Shown: piece by piece, positions 51,206 to 59,740 of the stretch | How positions within the stretch are numbered: the first letter of the stretch is position 1 | How the letters are laid out: each line of letters starts with the position of its first letter | Origin: Idiomarina seosinensis_A | Lineage (GTDB): Bacteria; Pseudomonadota; Gammaproteobacteria; Enterobacterales; Alteromonadaceae | Reading direction: 5' to 3' | DNA length: 64,000 nt | Assembly (NCBI RefSeq): GCF_044797955.1 | Contig: NZ_CP085211.1 | Coordinates: 868,001 to 932,000 of the forward strand | Position numbers and translations under genes: made by a program | The notes under the pieces: model-generated | What the model was told of the DNA's origin: nothing | Seen by the model: only the letters and a program-made list of their open reading frames with translations | Databases searched by the model: none

Positions 51206-51874
51206 TTACTCTTTGTCAGCGTCGTCTTTGCTCTTTTCAGCAGGAACTGCATCAGCGGCGACTGCATCGTCTTCGCTGACTTCTTTCTCAACGCGCGGAG
51301 CTGAGATAGAAACGACTGCCTGATCATGGTCTTCGCCTTTGCCCAGTTCGACTAGTTCAACACCCGTCGGTAGGCTAAGGTCAGACAAGTGAACCGTGTC
51401 ACCTAAGTTCAGCTCAGCCAGGTCAACTTCCAGATATTCTGGTAAATCTTTTGGTAATACCAGAATTTCTACGTCATTGACGTGGTGAACGACAACGCCA
51501 CCTTCAGTTTTGACGCCTTTTGCGGTCGTTTCGTTTAAGAAGTGCAGAGGCACGTTAGTGTGCAGTTTCTGTCCTTTTTCAACGCGCTGAAAGTCGAGAT
51601 GGGTTAATTTCGGCTTAAACGGGTGACGTTGCAGGTCTTTCAGGATGGCTTGCTCTTTTTTGCCATCGATGTCCAGCGTCAGAATGTGCGAGTAAAAGCC
51701 TTCGTAATCAGCCATGTTATTGACTTTGTTGTGGTCCAGTTCCAGTGATACTGGCTCACCTTTGCCACCGTAAAGGATAGCAGGCACTTTGTCCGCGTGA
51801 CGCAGGCGGCGGCTCGCACCTTTCCCTTTGTCCGTGCGGACAGTTGCTTGAATTGTGTAATCGATATCAGCCAT
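51206..51874 (-). CDS. rplY: 50S ribosomal protein L25, long (Ctc) form
   Basis: L25 binds 5S rRNA in the large subunit. The product has 222 residues: an N-terminal L25 domain (about 5-95) and a C-terminal TL5/Ctc beta domain (about 100-190), followed by an acidic, Ala/Asp/Lys-rich tail. E. coli L25 has only the first domain (94 residues). ATG 51874 has a weak ribosome-binding site and is preceded by a leader of about 100 bases with two hairpins. It lies between prs and pth. Confidence 0.95.
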   Translation of the reverse strand: MADIDYTIQATVRTDKGKGASRRLRHADKVPAILYGGKGEPVSLELDHNKVNNMADYEGFYSHILTLDIDGKKEQAILKDLQRHPFKPKLTHLDFQRVEKGQKLHTNVPLHFLNETTAKGVKTEGGVVVHHVNDVEILVLPKDLPEYLEVDLAELNLGDTVHLSDLSLPTGVELVELGKGEDHDQAVVSISAPRVEKEVSEDDAVAADAVPAEKSKDDADKE

Positions 51875-51910
51875 AAGTAAGGGCTCTCAATAAGTTAGTT
51901 GTTGTTTGTC

Positions 51911-51974
51911 CGTACTCGCGACCAAGTACGAACCCATAAAACCTGGAAACCGACACAAGGCCGGTTTCCGAGGG
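51911..51974 (-). promoter_or_regulatory. Structured 5' leader of rplY
   Basis: Two stems lie between the candidate promoter and the rplY start. On the minus strand the first pairs GGAAACCG (51969-51962) with CGGTTTCC (51952-51945), a perfect eight-pair stem. The second pairs CGTACT (51930-51925) with AGTACG (51916-51911). No good T-run follows, so they are more likely leader structures than a prs terminator. Self-control of rplY by L25 is described in E. coli and relatives; whether these stems do this is untested. Confidence 0.5.
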
Positions 51975-51980
51975 CGCGCA

Positions 51981-52009
51981 ACTCTACCACCAGAGGGGCC
52001 GAATTGCAA
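51981..52009 (-). promoter_or_regulatory. Candidate promoter of rplY
   Basis: On the minus strand TTGCAA (52009-52004) and TAGAGT (51986-51981) are 17 bases apart, with a GC-rich discriminator (TGCGCGCC) after the -10 box, as at ribosomal-protein promoters. Each box matches four of six positions. Confidence 0.55.
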
Positions 52010-52024
52010 GTTGTAATAGGGTTA

Positions 52025-52972
52025 TCAGTAGTCGAACATCGCTGATATGGATTCTTCATTACTAACCCGTCGCAGGGCTTCGGATAACATCCCTGACAGG
52101 GTCAGCTGGGTCACTTTGCCGGTGGCTTTCATCTCTTCCGTCAGCGGAATGCTGTCAGTAACGATGACTTCGTCGATCAATGAATCACTGATATTGGCGA
52201 CCGCATTACCGGAAAATACCGGATGGGTGGCGTAGGCAAAAACTCGCTTGGCGCCGTGCTCTTTTAAAGCTTCGGCTGCCTTGCATAAGGTTCCGCCGGT
52301 ATCAATCATATCATCAACAATAATACAGTCGCGGTTGTTAACATCACCGATGATGTGCATCACCTGAGATACGTTGGCGGATGGGCGACGTTTGTCGATA
52401 ATAGCCAAATCGGTGTCATCCATTAATTTGGCAAAAGCGCGGGCGCGAACAACACCGCCAATATCCGGTGATACTACTGCCGGGTTATCAAACTGCTGCT
52501 GGCGCATATGCTCTAACAGTACCGGTGTACCGAAAACATTATCAACAGGAACATCAAAAAAGCCCTGGATTTGCTCGGCGTGTAAGTCGACGGTTAGCAC
52601 CCGGTCAACACCGACACTGGATAAAAAGTCGGCAACCACTTTAGCGGTGATAGGCACCCTTGCAGAGCGGACGCGGCGATCCTGACGGGCATAGCCGAAG
52701 TAGGGCATCACTGCAGTGATACGACCTGCGGAGGCCCGGCGCAGCGCATCGACCATCACGATAAGCTCCATCAGGTTGTCGCTGGTCGGCGCGCAGGTGG
52801 ACTGCAATAAAAAAACGTCCGAGCCGCGGACGTTTTCATTTATTACAACACTGATTTCGCCGTCACTAAAGCGGCCAACATCGGCTTCACCGAGTTTAAT
52901 GTAAAGCCGGTCGGCAATTTTTTGGGCAAGTTCTGGTGTGGCGTTACCAGCAAAGAGTTTCATGTCAGGCAC
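52025..52972 (-). CDS. prs: Ribose-phosphate pyrophosphokinase
   Basis: Prs makes phosphoribosyl pyrophosphate for nucleotide, histidine, tryptophan and NAD synthesis. The product has 315 residues, as in E. coli, starting MPDMKLFAGNATPELAQ. The GTG at 52972 has GAGGT six bases upstream; the E. coli gene also uses GTG there. Motifs include FGYARQDRR, VLTVDLHAEQIQGFF and the PRPP-binding loop VDDMIDTGGTL. ispE lies 12 bases upstream. Confidence 0.98.
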   Translation of the reverse strand: MPDMKLFAGNATPELAQKIADRLYIKLGEADVGRFSDGEISVVINENVRGSDVFLLQSTCAPTSDNLMELIVMVDALRRASAGRITAVMPYFGYARQDRRVRSARVPITAKVVADFLSSVGVDRVLTVDLHAEQIQGFFDVPVDNVFGTPVLLEHMRQQQFDNPAVVSPDIGGVVRARAFAKLMDDTDLAIIDKRRPSANVSQVMHIIGDVNNRDCIIVDDMIDTGGTLCKAAEALKEHGAKRVFAYATHPVFSGNAVANISDSLIDEVIVTDSIPLTEEMKATGKVTQLTLSGMLSEALRRVSNEESISAMFDY

Positions 52973-52984
52973 AACGAACCTCGA

Positions 52985-53842
52985 CTATAATTGGGTTAAT
53001 GTCCGGATAAGCGATGAACGGTTCTGGCCCTGCGCAATAAAGTTGTGCAGGTCACTGAAATGCTGCTGTGTTTGCTGGGCCGCCTGATAACTATCAAAGC
53101 GGGCAAACAGACAAGCACCGGTGCCAGTAAGCCGAGTCGGCGCGTATTGTAGCAACCGGTCACGTAATTTGGCAACTGCCGGATAAAGAGTACAGACCAC
53201 AGGTTCGAATACATTAACTGTTGCTGCTTGCTGCCAGTCAGCCGCCGTTAGTGGCTTACAGTTACGATTTAACTGCGGGTTTTTAAACAATTCAGCGGTC
53301 GCTATGGATACCTTGGGTTTAATTACCAGATAATAGGGTGTGGCTGGCTCAACATCCGTAAATTGCTCACCAATACCTTCAGCAAAGGCGCTATGACCGT
53401 GTATAAATATAGGTACATCGGCACCAAGCTGAACACCCAGCTGCTGCAGTTCGGTGCTGGAAAGACCCGCTTGCCATAACTGGTTTAAGCCGACCAGTGT
53501 AGTGGCTGCATCGGATGAACCACCGCCCAGGCCGGCACCCTGCGGCAACTGCTTGTGCAGCTGAATATCAATGCCGCCTGTGGCCCGGCCGTGCTGTTGT
53601 AAATGACGTTGCAATAGGGCAGCGGCTTTCAGTACCAGGTTGTCATTAGCTGCCACGCCACTGTGTTTATCGGTCAGATGAATCTGGTTGTCACTGCGGT
53701 GCCGAAACTGCAACTGGTCGCCATAGTCAAGAAACTGAAAAACAGTCTGTAAATTATGATAGCCATCGGCACGCCTGCCGGTAATGTGTAAGAATAAATT
53801 CAGTTTAGCCGGTGCCGGCAGGGTTAAACACAGATCTTTCAT
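52985..53842 (-). CDS. ispE: 4-diphosphocytidyl-2-C-methyl-D-erythritol kinase
   Basis: IspE phosphorylates CDP-methylerythritol in the MEP route to isoprenoids. The ATG at 53842, with GGAG six bases upstream, gives 285 residues (283 in E. coli). The GHMP-kinase ATP loop is LPQGAGLGGGSSDA, and PAPAKLNLFLHITGRRADGYH opens the protein. A longer frame to 53968 is not family-like and lies in lolB. The start overlaps the lolB stop (TGATG). Confidence 0.97.
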   Translation of the reverse strand: MKDLCLTLPAPAKLNLFLHITGRRADGYHNLQTVFQFLDYGDQLQFRHRSDNQIHLTDKHSGVAANDNLVLKAAALLQRHLQQHGRATGGIDIQLHKQLPQGAGLGGGSSDAATTLVGLNQLWQAGLSSTELQQLGVQLGADVPIFIHGHSAFAEGIGEQFTDVEPATPYYLVIKPKVSIATAELFKNPQLNRNCKPLTAADWQQAATVNVFEPVVCTLYPAVAKLRDRLLQYAPTRLTGTGACLFARFDSYQAAQQTQQHFSDLHNFIAQGQNRSSLIRTLTQL

Positions 53843-54507
53843 CAGGGCTCCACTTGCCAGTCGGTCAGTTGCAGTTTGATTTCCAATTGATTGGATTGCA
53901 GGTGAATTTGGCTCGGCAGGGCGGGCTGTGTTGCCGCGGTCTGCGGATAAAACCACTGGATCTGCCATAAGCGGCCGGCACTGCCGGCGACCGATGCTGT
54001 TGCCAGGCGACCGTCGGGCAGATAGGTTTGTTGTTGCAGGCGGGCGGTTGCTTTACCAAGCACCCATTGGCTAAGAGCATCGACCGGAACCTCGACCTGT
54101 AGCAGCCGCTGCAATAATTCACTGGCCGAGGCTGCCTGGTAAGTCTGCTGTTGATAGGACAGCGTCGCGGAATCTGGCCGGATATGAAGTTCAGCTAGCT
54201 GACCTTTTAACGGGTGGGAGAACTGCAAATGCTGACTGATTAACTGATCCCGTTGCCACCGCCAGGTTAAATACACACTTTCGCGCTGTTTCGGCTGCTG
54301 CCGTAAAACCGCCATACGAGCCGATAGCCGCCATCGAAAAATCCGTTGCAAGCGTTGCTGGTGCTGCTCAATTTTTTGCGGATTGACTGCGCTGCTGTGG
54401 CTTTGTTGTTGCGGTGCAGGTATAGAACACGCGCTAATCAAGACGCTCAGGCTAGCAAGGATTAGCCACCGGCATAATCGTAGCAAGGGGTTTTTGGTTA
54501 ATATCAA
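53842..54507 (-). CDS. lolB: Outer-membrane lipoprotein receptor LolB
   Basis: LolB takes lipoproteins from LolA and inserts them into the outer membrane. The start is uncertain. TTG at 54507 gives 221 residues (207 in E. coli) with a normal signal peptide (Lys5, Arg10, Arg13, then a hydrophobic run) and a lipobox ISAC with Cys27. The open frame extends to 54666 but that part would run through the hemA promoter region and lacks family features. The rest is a Gln-rich beta protein with WRLSARMAVLR, YLTWRWQ and a final LTDWQVEP. It is divergent from hemA and coupled to ispE, as in E. coli. Confidence 0.9.
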   Translation of the reverse strand: MILTKNPLLRLCRWLILASLSVLISACSIPAPQQQSHSSAVNPQKIEQHQQRLQRIFRWRLSARMAVLRQQPKQRESVYLTWRWQRDQLISQHLQFSHPLKGQLAELHIRPDSATLSYQQQTYQAASASELLQRLLQVEVPVDALSQWVLGKATARLQQQTYLPDGRLATASVAGSAGRLWQIQWFYPQTAATQPALPSQIHLQSNQLEIKLQLTDWQVEP

Positions 54508-54564
54508 ACTGCAACTATCCGTACAAAAGCTGGGAATAAATAGTGGAACAGAAAGCACGCCGAC

Positions 54565-54593
54565 TTTCAATAATTTAGCCTTTAACGTACAAT
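54565..54593 (+). promoter_or_regulatory. Candidate promoter of hemA
   Basis: TTTCAA (54565-54570) and TACAAT (54588-54593) are 17 bases apart, 47 bases before the hemA ATG. The -10 box is good and the -35 box poor. It lies in the 133-base lolB-hemA divergent region. Confidence 0.4.
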
Positions 54594-54640
54594 CTGCGCA
54601 CGGATTAACGCCACGTTGGGATAACGAGTTTCTGCAGCGG

Positions 54641-55909
54641 ATGACCATTTCAGCACTGGGTATCAACCATAAAACAGCCCCCGTCGATTTACGCGAGCGT
54701 GTTGCCTTTTCTACAGAGCAGCTGGACAGCGCGTTGCAGGCTGTATTGCAACTGCAGGGCGTGGAAGAAGTGGTGATCGTATCGACTTGTAACCGTACCG
54801 AACTTTACTGTCAGGGACCGGTATCTGAACAGTTACTGTTGGGGTGGCTGGCGGGCTTTCACGGCCTTGCTGCCGACACCTTGCAGCAGCACCATTATGC
54901 GTATTCAGGGCCACAGGCTGTTAACCATTTAATGTCTGTTGCCAGTGGCCTGGACTCGCTGGTGTTGGGTGAACCCCAAATCCTCGGGCAGGTGAAGCAG
55001 GCCTACCAGCTCGCCAAGCGACACGCTGCTGTCGGCGGGGTACTGGAGCGTTTGTTTCAGCAGACCTTCCGGGTAGCCAAGACGGTCCGTAATGAAACCG
55101 AAGTTGGGCAAAATGCCGTTTCGGTAGCCTACGCTGCAGTCAGCCTGGCCAAACATATCTTCGCCCGGTTGGAAAAATCCAGTGTGCTGCTGATTGGTGC
55201 CGGCGACACTTCGGAGCTGGTGGCACAGCATTTACGCCAGCAGGGCGTCAGCAACCTGACGGTAGCTAACCGAACGCTGCAGCGAGCCAGTGAACTGGCT
55301 GACAAAATTGGCGGCAAGGCCCATAGTCTGGCTGAATTAGGTGATTTACTGCCGGCTGCTGATATTGTTGTCAGCTCGACCGCTAGTACGCTGCCGATTG
55401 TCGGTAAAGGGGTGATCGAAAAAGCGTTAAAGCAACGTCGTCATAAACCGATGTTACTTATCGATCTGGCGGTGCCAAGAGACATTGAAGAGCAGGTCAA
55501 TGAGCTGGACGATGCTTATCTTTATACCGTAGATGATCTGCAGAATATCATCAGTGAAAACGTTAAAAATCGCGAGCAGGCGGCCCGGCAGGCGCAGATT
55601 ATTATTCAGCAGCAAAGCGAGCAGTTTAAAGACTGGCTTAACTCGCTGGACAGTGTGCGACTGATTCGCCAATATCGGCAGCACTCACAGCAGCTGGCCG
55701 ATGTGCAACGGGATAAAGCCCTGCAAATGTTGCAGCAGGGTAAAGATCCTGAGCAGGTGATTAATTTACTGGCACACCGGTTGACCCAACAGTTATCTCA
55801 CCAGCCAACGCAATTATTACGAACGGCTGGAGAAAAAAACGATCAAACCGCTTTGGCGTTATTGCAAAACTTATGGCCGCAGTCGCCGGTTAAAAATGAG
55901 AAGGATTAA
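54641..55909 (+). CDS. hemA: Glutamyl-tRNA reductase
   Basis: HemA reduces glutamyl-tRNA to glutamate-1-semialdehyde, the first step of heme synthesis. The ATG at 54641 gives 422 residues (418 in E. coli). The catalytic Cys50 lies in VSTCNRTELY, at the E. coli position; the NADPH domain has LLIGAGDTSELVAQHL. The N-terminal MTISALGINHKTAPV is family-like. The open frame extends upstream to 54383 but crosses lolB and is rejected. It starts the hemA-prfA-prmC series. Confidence 0.97.
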   Translation: MTISALGINHKTAPVDLRERVAFSTEQLDSALQAVLQLQGVEEVVIVSTCNRTELYCQGPVSEQLLLGWLAGFHGLAADTLQQHHYAYSGPQAVNHLMSVASGLDSLVLGEPQILGQVKQAYQLAKRHAAVGGVLERLFQQTFRVAKTVRNETEVGQNAVSVAYAAVSLAKHIFARLEKSSVLLIGAGDTSELVAQHLRQQGVSNLTVANRTLQRASELADKIGGKAHSLAELGDLLPAADIVVSSTASTLPIVGKGVIEKALKQRRHKPMLLIDLAVPRDIEEQVNELDDAYLYTVDDLQNIISENVKNREQAARQAQIIIQQQSEQFKDWLNSLDSVRLIRQYRQHSQQLADVQRDKALQMLQQGKDPEQVINLLAHRLTQQLSHQPTQLLRTAGEKNDQTALALLQNLWPQSPVKNEKD

Positions 55910-55918
55910 AAACAGTTC

Positions 55919-57007
55919 ATGAACCCATCCATTGAACGCAAACTTGAAGGTCTGCAAGAACGTTACCAGGAAGTACAGGCTTTACTGGGCGAGGCAGACG
56001 TTATCAATGATCAGAACCGCTTTCGCGCATTATCAAAAGAATATTCGCAGTTAGAAGAGGTAGTTAGCCACTTTGAACGCTACAAACAGGCCCAGCAGGA
56101 CTTAGTTGCGGCGCAGGAAATGGCCGGCGATGACGATCCCGAAATGCGAGAGATGGCGGCTGAGGAACTGCAGCAGACGGAGCAACTGGTATCGCAGCTG
56201 GAACAACAGTTACAAGTTTTACTACTGCCCAAAGACCCTAACGATGACCGCGCCTGTTATGTTGAAATACGCGCCGGTGCCGGTGGTGATGAAGCGGCGA
56301 TTTTTGCTGGTGATGTGTTCCGCATGTACAGCCGTTATGCAGAACAAAATGGCTGGAAAGTCAGTGTGGTCAGTGCCAGTGATGGAGAACACGGCGGCTA
56401 TAAAGAAGTTATTGTGCATATGAGCGGTGACGGCACCTACGGCAAAATGAAATTTGAGTCAGGCGGTCATCGGGTGCAGCGGGTTCCGGAAACTGAGTCA
56501 CAGGGTCGTATTCACACTTCTGCCTGTACTGTCGCGGTGCTGCCGGAAATTCCCGAAGCCGAAGCAATTGAAGTGAATCCGGCGGATTTGCGGGTTGATA
56601 CTTTCCGCGCTTCGGGTGCCGGCGGTCAGCACGTTAACCGCACCGACTCGGCTATCCGTTTGACGCACTTACCCACCGGCGTGGTGGTTGAGTGTCAGGA
56701 AGAACGCTCACAACATAAAAACCGCGCAAAAGCGATGTCAGTACTGCGTTCACGGCTGCAAAAAATGGAAGATGAGAAGCGCGCGCAGGAAGAGGCCAGT
56801 ACCCGGCGCGACCTGGTCGGCAGCGGCGACCGCTCAGAGCGTATCCGAACTTACAATTATCCACAGAGCCGGGTTACCGACCACCGCATTAACCTGACCC
56901 TGTACCGGTTGGATGAAGTGCTAACCGGTGGCCTGGACTTGATTCTGGAACCCATTATCACTGAGCACCAGGCTGACCAGCTGGCGGCTTTGGCTCAGGA
57001 TAACTAA
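55919..57007 (+). CDS. prfA: Peptide chain release factor 1
   Basis: RF1 recognises UAA and UAG and releases finished proteins. The product has 362 residues (360 in E. coli). The GGQ motif is at 235-237 (SGAGGQHVNRTDSAIR); its Gln is methylated by PrmC, encoded next. It follows hemA by nine bases, and its TAA directly abuts the prmC ATG. Confidence 0.98.
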   Translation: MNPSIERKLEGLQERYQEVQALLGEADVINDQNRFRALSKEYSQLEEVVSHFERYKQAQQDLVAAQEMAGDDDPEMREMAAEELQQTEQLVSQLEQQLQVLLLPKDPNDDRACYVEIRAGAGGDEAAIFAGDVFRMYSRYAEQNGWKVSVVSASDGEHGGYKEVIVHMSGDGTYGKMKFESGGHRVQRVPETESQGRIHTSACTVAVLPEIPEAEAIEVNPADLRVDTFRASGAGGQHVNRTDSAIRLTHLPTGVVVECQEERSQHKNRAKAMSVLRSRLQKMEDEKRAQEEASTRRDLVGSGDRSERIRTYNYPQSRVTDHRINLTLYRLDEVLTGGLDLILEPIITEHQADQLAALAQDN

Positions 57008-57850
57008 ATGCCGGAGCCCAGTATTGAGCAGGCCCTTGGCTGGTGCCGACAGCAACTGTCGGACAGTGACAGTCCGGCGGTCGATAGTCAGGTGTTGTTA
57101 GGCCATGTGCTGGGGAAGTCCCGAGCCTACCTGATGACCTGGCCAGAGCGTCCTTTGTCCGGCGGGCAATGGCTGCAGTTTAAGCAGCTTGTCAGCGAAC
57201 GCGTCGCTGGGCGGCCGGTGGCTCACCTGATTGGTTTACAGGAGTTTTGGTCCTTGCCGCTGCAGGTCAACGACAGCACTCTGATTCCGCGACCGGATAC
57301 CGAAGCCCTGGTGGAGGCGGCGCTGTCATTGCAGCTGCCCGGCGCTGCCCGGGTGCTAGATTTAGGTACCGGAACCGGCGCCATTGCACTGGCGCTGAAA
57401 TCGGAGCGGCCTGCATGGCAAGTGACCGCCGTGGATAAAGAAGCTGCTGCGGTTGCTTTGGCAAGGTCTAATGCCCAACGCCTTAACCTGTCTGTTGAGG
57501 TGCTGCAAAGCGACTGGTTTGAAGCCATTGATCCGACTGAAAAATTCGACCTTATTATTACTAACCCCCCTTATATTGCGGCCGACGACAGCCACCTGCA
57601 ACAGGGCGATGTGCGTTATGAACCGCTATCGGCGCTGGTTGCGGCCAGTCATGGGATGGCGGATATTGACCATATTATCTGTACTGCAACTGACTATCTG
57701 CTGCCAGATGGCTGGTTATTACTGGAGCAAGGCTGGCAACAGGCAAATTCGGTGGTTGAGCGTTTACAGCAAAAGGGCTATAAAAATATTAACCGCTGGA
57801 CCGATTATGCTAGTGTAGAACGTGTGACGGGTGCACAAAGAGCATGTTAA
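57008..57850 (+). CDS. prmC: Release factor glutamine methyltransferase PrmC
   Basis: PrmC methylates the Gln of the GGQ motif in RF1 and RF2. The product has 280 residues (277 in E. coli). The SAM loop is DLGTGTGAIALAL near residue 119 and the catalytic NPPY is at 186-189. The gene directly follows prfA without a gap, so substrate and enzyme are made together. A response-regulator gene follows after 13 bases. Confidence 0.97.
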   Translation: MPEPSIEQALGWCRQQLSDSDSPAVDSQVLLGHVLGKSRAYLMTWPERPLSGGQWLQFKQLVSERVAGRPVAHLIGLQEFWSLPLQVNDSTLIPRPDTEALVEAALSLQLPGAARVLDLGTGTGAIALALKSERPAWQVTAVDKEAAAVALARSNAQRLNLSVEVLQSDWFEAIDPTEKFDLIITNPPYIAADDSHLQQGDVRYEPLSALVAASHGMADIDHIICTATDYLLPDGWLLLEQGWQQANSVVERLQQKGYKNINRWTDYASVERVTGAQRAC

Positions 57851-57863
57851 AAGAGGCGTTATT

Positions 57864-59339
57864 ATGAGTAATCAGTTTATGTTTGCTGATGAACCGGGTC
57901 AACAAACACCCAAAATTCCGACGGAAAAATGGAAGGTTCTGATCGTTGATGACGAGCCTGAAGTTCATGCGGTTACTAAACTGGCTTTAAGCGATTTTCA
58001 GTTTTTGGGTCGCGGCCTGGACTTTTATAGCGCTTACTCAGGGTCCGAAGCACGCGAGTTAATCAATAGCCATCCCGATGCGGCAATTCTACTGCTGGAT
58101 GTGGTGATGGAAAGCGATGATGCCGGTTTAAAAGTCGCCCGCTTTATTCGTGAAGAAGCTCTTAACCATTACACCCGCATTATTTTACGGACCGGCCAGC
58201 CGGGGCAGGCGCCTGAGCGGACTGTTATCGTGAATTATGATATTAACGATTACAAATCAAAGACTGAGTTAACGGCGCAAAAACTCTTTACCACAGTGAT
58301 GTCTTCACTGCGTTCCTACCGTGATATTATGTCGATAGAGCAAAGCCGCCATGGACTGGAGAAAATCATCGCATCTTCTTCTAACCTTTACGCGTTGCAG
58401 CCGATGACCCGATTTGTTGATGGTCTGGTGCAACAGCTCAGCTGGCTTATCGGCGGATGCAGACAAACCTTATATGCTACTGCCGATGACAAAGGGCGCA
58501 GCTATCAGGTGGTTGCCGCCCACGGTGAGGATGCCAGCGAAGCTGTAGGTCAGACGTTGCGCTCGGTGTTACCCTCGGCGGCGCTGTCCGAAGTTGAGGA
58601 TGTTATTACTCATCACGGTAGCTATTATGGCAGCGACTTTGTCCTGTTGTATTGCCGGAGCCACTGCCGCCCGCACGGGTCGCTGCTGTTTATTGATGGT
58701 ATTTCACGTAAGCTGAATGACGACGATCATCACGTCTTGCAGCTGTTTGCCGAAAATGTACAGTTAGCACAGGACAATGTGGTATGTCTGGAAGATTCTG
58801 ACCAGTTTGTTGCCCGTCTGAGTGATCAGTTAATGGCCACTCATGCTGCTAATTTTGATCCGGACAAACTGTCTGACAGAGCCGCGCTGGCCTATCGGCT
58901 GGGGCAGCAGGTAACTGACCGCGAGCAAGCTCAGGCGATAGCTCTGGCCTGGTTTTTGTACGAGCCGGCTGAACCGTTACTACGGTGTGCCAGCGAGTCG
59001 GTCGCAGCTAACGAAACCACTTGCCAACAACGGGTTGCCCGATCGTTGCGTGCATTAGGACACGGTCAGCATATTGCTACACAAATTGCGCACCGGGCCC
59101 TGACCGAGCGGCTGGAACGCTGGGATGGTATGGGCTTGCCGGAAGGCAAACAGGGCGCTGATATTGCCATCAGTACCCAGCTGTTGATACTGACTGAACA
59201 GCTGTTTGACTGGCAACAGCAGGGGTTATCAGTGGCGGATATTAAAACCCGCTTAGAAACAGAAAAAGGCCGTTATTATTCGCCTGAATTTTTAGAGGGC
59301 GTCGTGCCCAACCTCAGTACCGTAATGGCTGAGCGTTAA
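57864..59339 (+). CDS. Response regulator with DUF3369 and a degenerate HD-GYP-like domain
   Basis: The start at 57864 follows AGAGG and gives 491 residues. A receiver domain (about 22-145) has Asp29/Asp30, the phosphoryl acceptor Asp79 (LLLDVVME), Thr110 and Lys131 or 133. The middle (about 150-310) fits the DUF3369 sensor-like domain. The last 160 residues recall HD-GYP phosphodiesterases: ERWDGMGLPEG at 418-428 matches the GYP region, but the HD metal motif is missing (YEPAEPL where HDIGK is expected). Cyclic-di-GMP cleavage is therefore unlikely and a protein-binding role more probable. No histidine kinase gene is nearby. It sits in the hemA-prfA-prmC-sirB series, where E. coli has none. 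Confidence 0.88.
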   Translation: MSNQFMFADEPGQQTPKIPTEKWKVLIVDDEPEVHAVTKLALSDFQFLGRGLDFYSAYSGSEARELINSHPDAAILLLDVVMESDDAGLKVARFIREEALNHYTRIILRTGQPGQAPERTVIVNYDINDYKSKTELTAQKLFTTVMSSLRSYRDIMSIEQSRHGLEKIIASSSNLYALQPMTRFVDGLVQQLSWLIGGCRQTLYATADDKGRSYQVVAAHGEDASEAVGQTLRSVLPSAALSEVEDVITHHGSYYGSDFVLLYCRSHCRPHGSLLFIDGISRKLNDDDHHVLQLFAENVQLAQDNVVCLEDSDQFVARLSDQLMATHAANFDPDKLSDRAALAYRLGQQVTDREQAQAIALAWFLYEPAEPLLRCASESVAANETTCQQRVARSLRALGHGQHIATQIAHRALTERLERWDGMGLPEGKQGADIAISTQLLILTEQLFDWQQQGLSVADIKTRLETEKGRYYSPEFLEGVVPNLSTVMAER

Positions 59340-59352
59340 CAAGGAGAGTATT

Positions 59353-59727
59353 GTGTATACAGGCTTTAAACATTTACATGTGTTGTTTGTTGTCATTTCG
59401 GTGGTTTTCTTTATCACCCGCTTTGTCTGGAAACGACGGGATTCACAGCTGCTGCAGCAGCGCTGGGTAAAAATTGTACCGCATGTTAACGATACTCTGT
59501 TGTTGTTATCGGCCATAGCAATGCTGATTATCAGCCAGCGTATGCCGGTCAGCGACCCGTGGGTAACCGAAAAGGTTATCGGAGTTATTGGTTATATCCT
59601 ATTTGGTTTAGTCGCCCTGAAAAGCGCGACGCCGGCAAAAAGCTGGGCTGGTTTCATTATTGCCTGTTTCTGGTTGTTGGCCCTGTTCCACGTGGCCTAT
59701 GGCAAACAACCCCTGATTTTCGGATAA
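59353..59727 (+). CDS. sirB2: SirB2-family membrane protein
   Basis: The product has 124 residues with four hydrophobic segments and the SirB pattern: MYTGFKHLHVLFVVISV at the start, RWVKIVPHVNDTLLLLSA in the middle and a final FHVAYGKQP. SirB family proteins (YchQ in E. coli) are inner-membrane proteins of unknown function; the name comes from a Salmonella invasion-regulation locus. The start is GTG after AAGGAG. It follows the response-regulator gene by 13 bases and precedes sirB1, as in E. coli. Confidence 0.92.
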   Translation: MYTGFKHLHVLFVVISVVFFITRFVWKRRDSQLLQQRWVKIVPHVNDTLLLLSAIAMLIISQRMPVSDPWVTEKVIGVIGYILFGLVALKSATPAKSWAGFIIACFWLLALFHVAYGKQPLIFG

Positions 59728-59740
59728 GCAAAAGGTGAAC

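Noticed and set aside
51945..51969. The eight-pair stem after prs read as a prs terminator
   Set aside because: On the minus strand only four T follow after an AGG, and the stem lies downstream of a candidate rplY promoter, so a leader structure is favoured; a weak terminator is not excluded.
54383..54640. N-terminal extension of hemA to 54383
   Set aside because: It runs antisense through lolB and puts 86 non-homologous residues before MTISALGINHKTAPV.
54508..54666. N-terminal extension of lolB to 54666
   Set aside because: It would place over 50 extra residues before the signal peptide and cover the divergent hemA regulatory region; TTG 54507 gives a normal lipoprotein signal.
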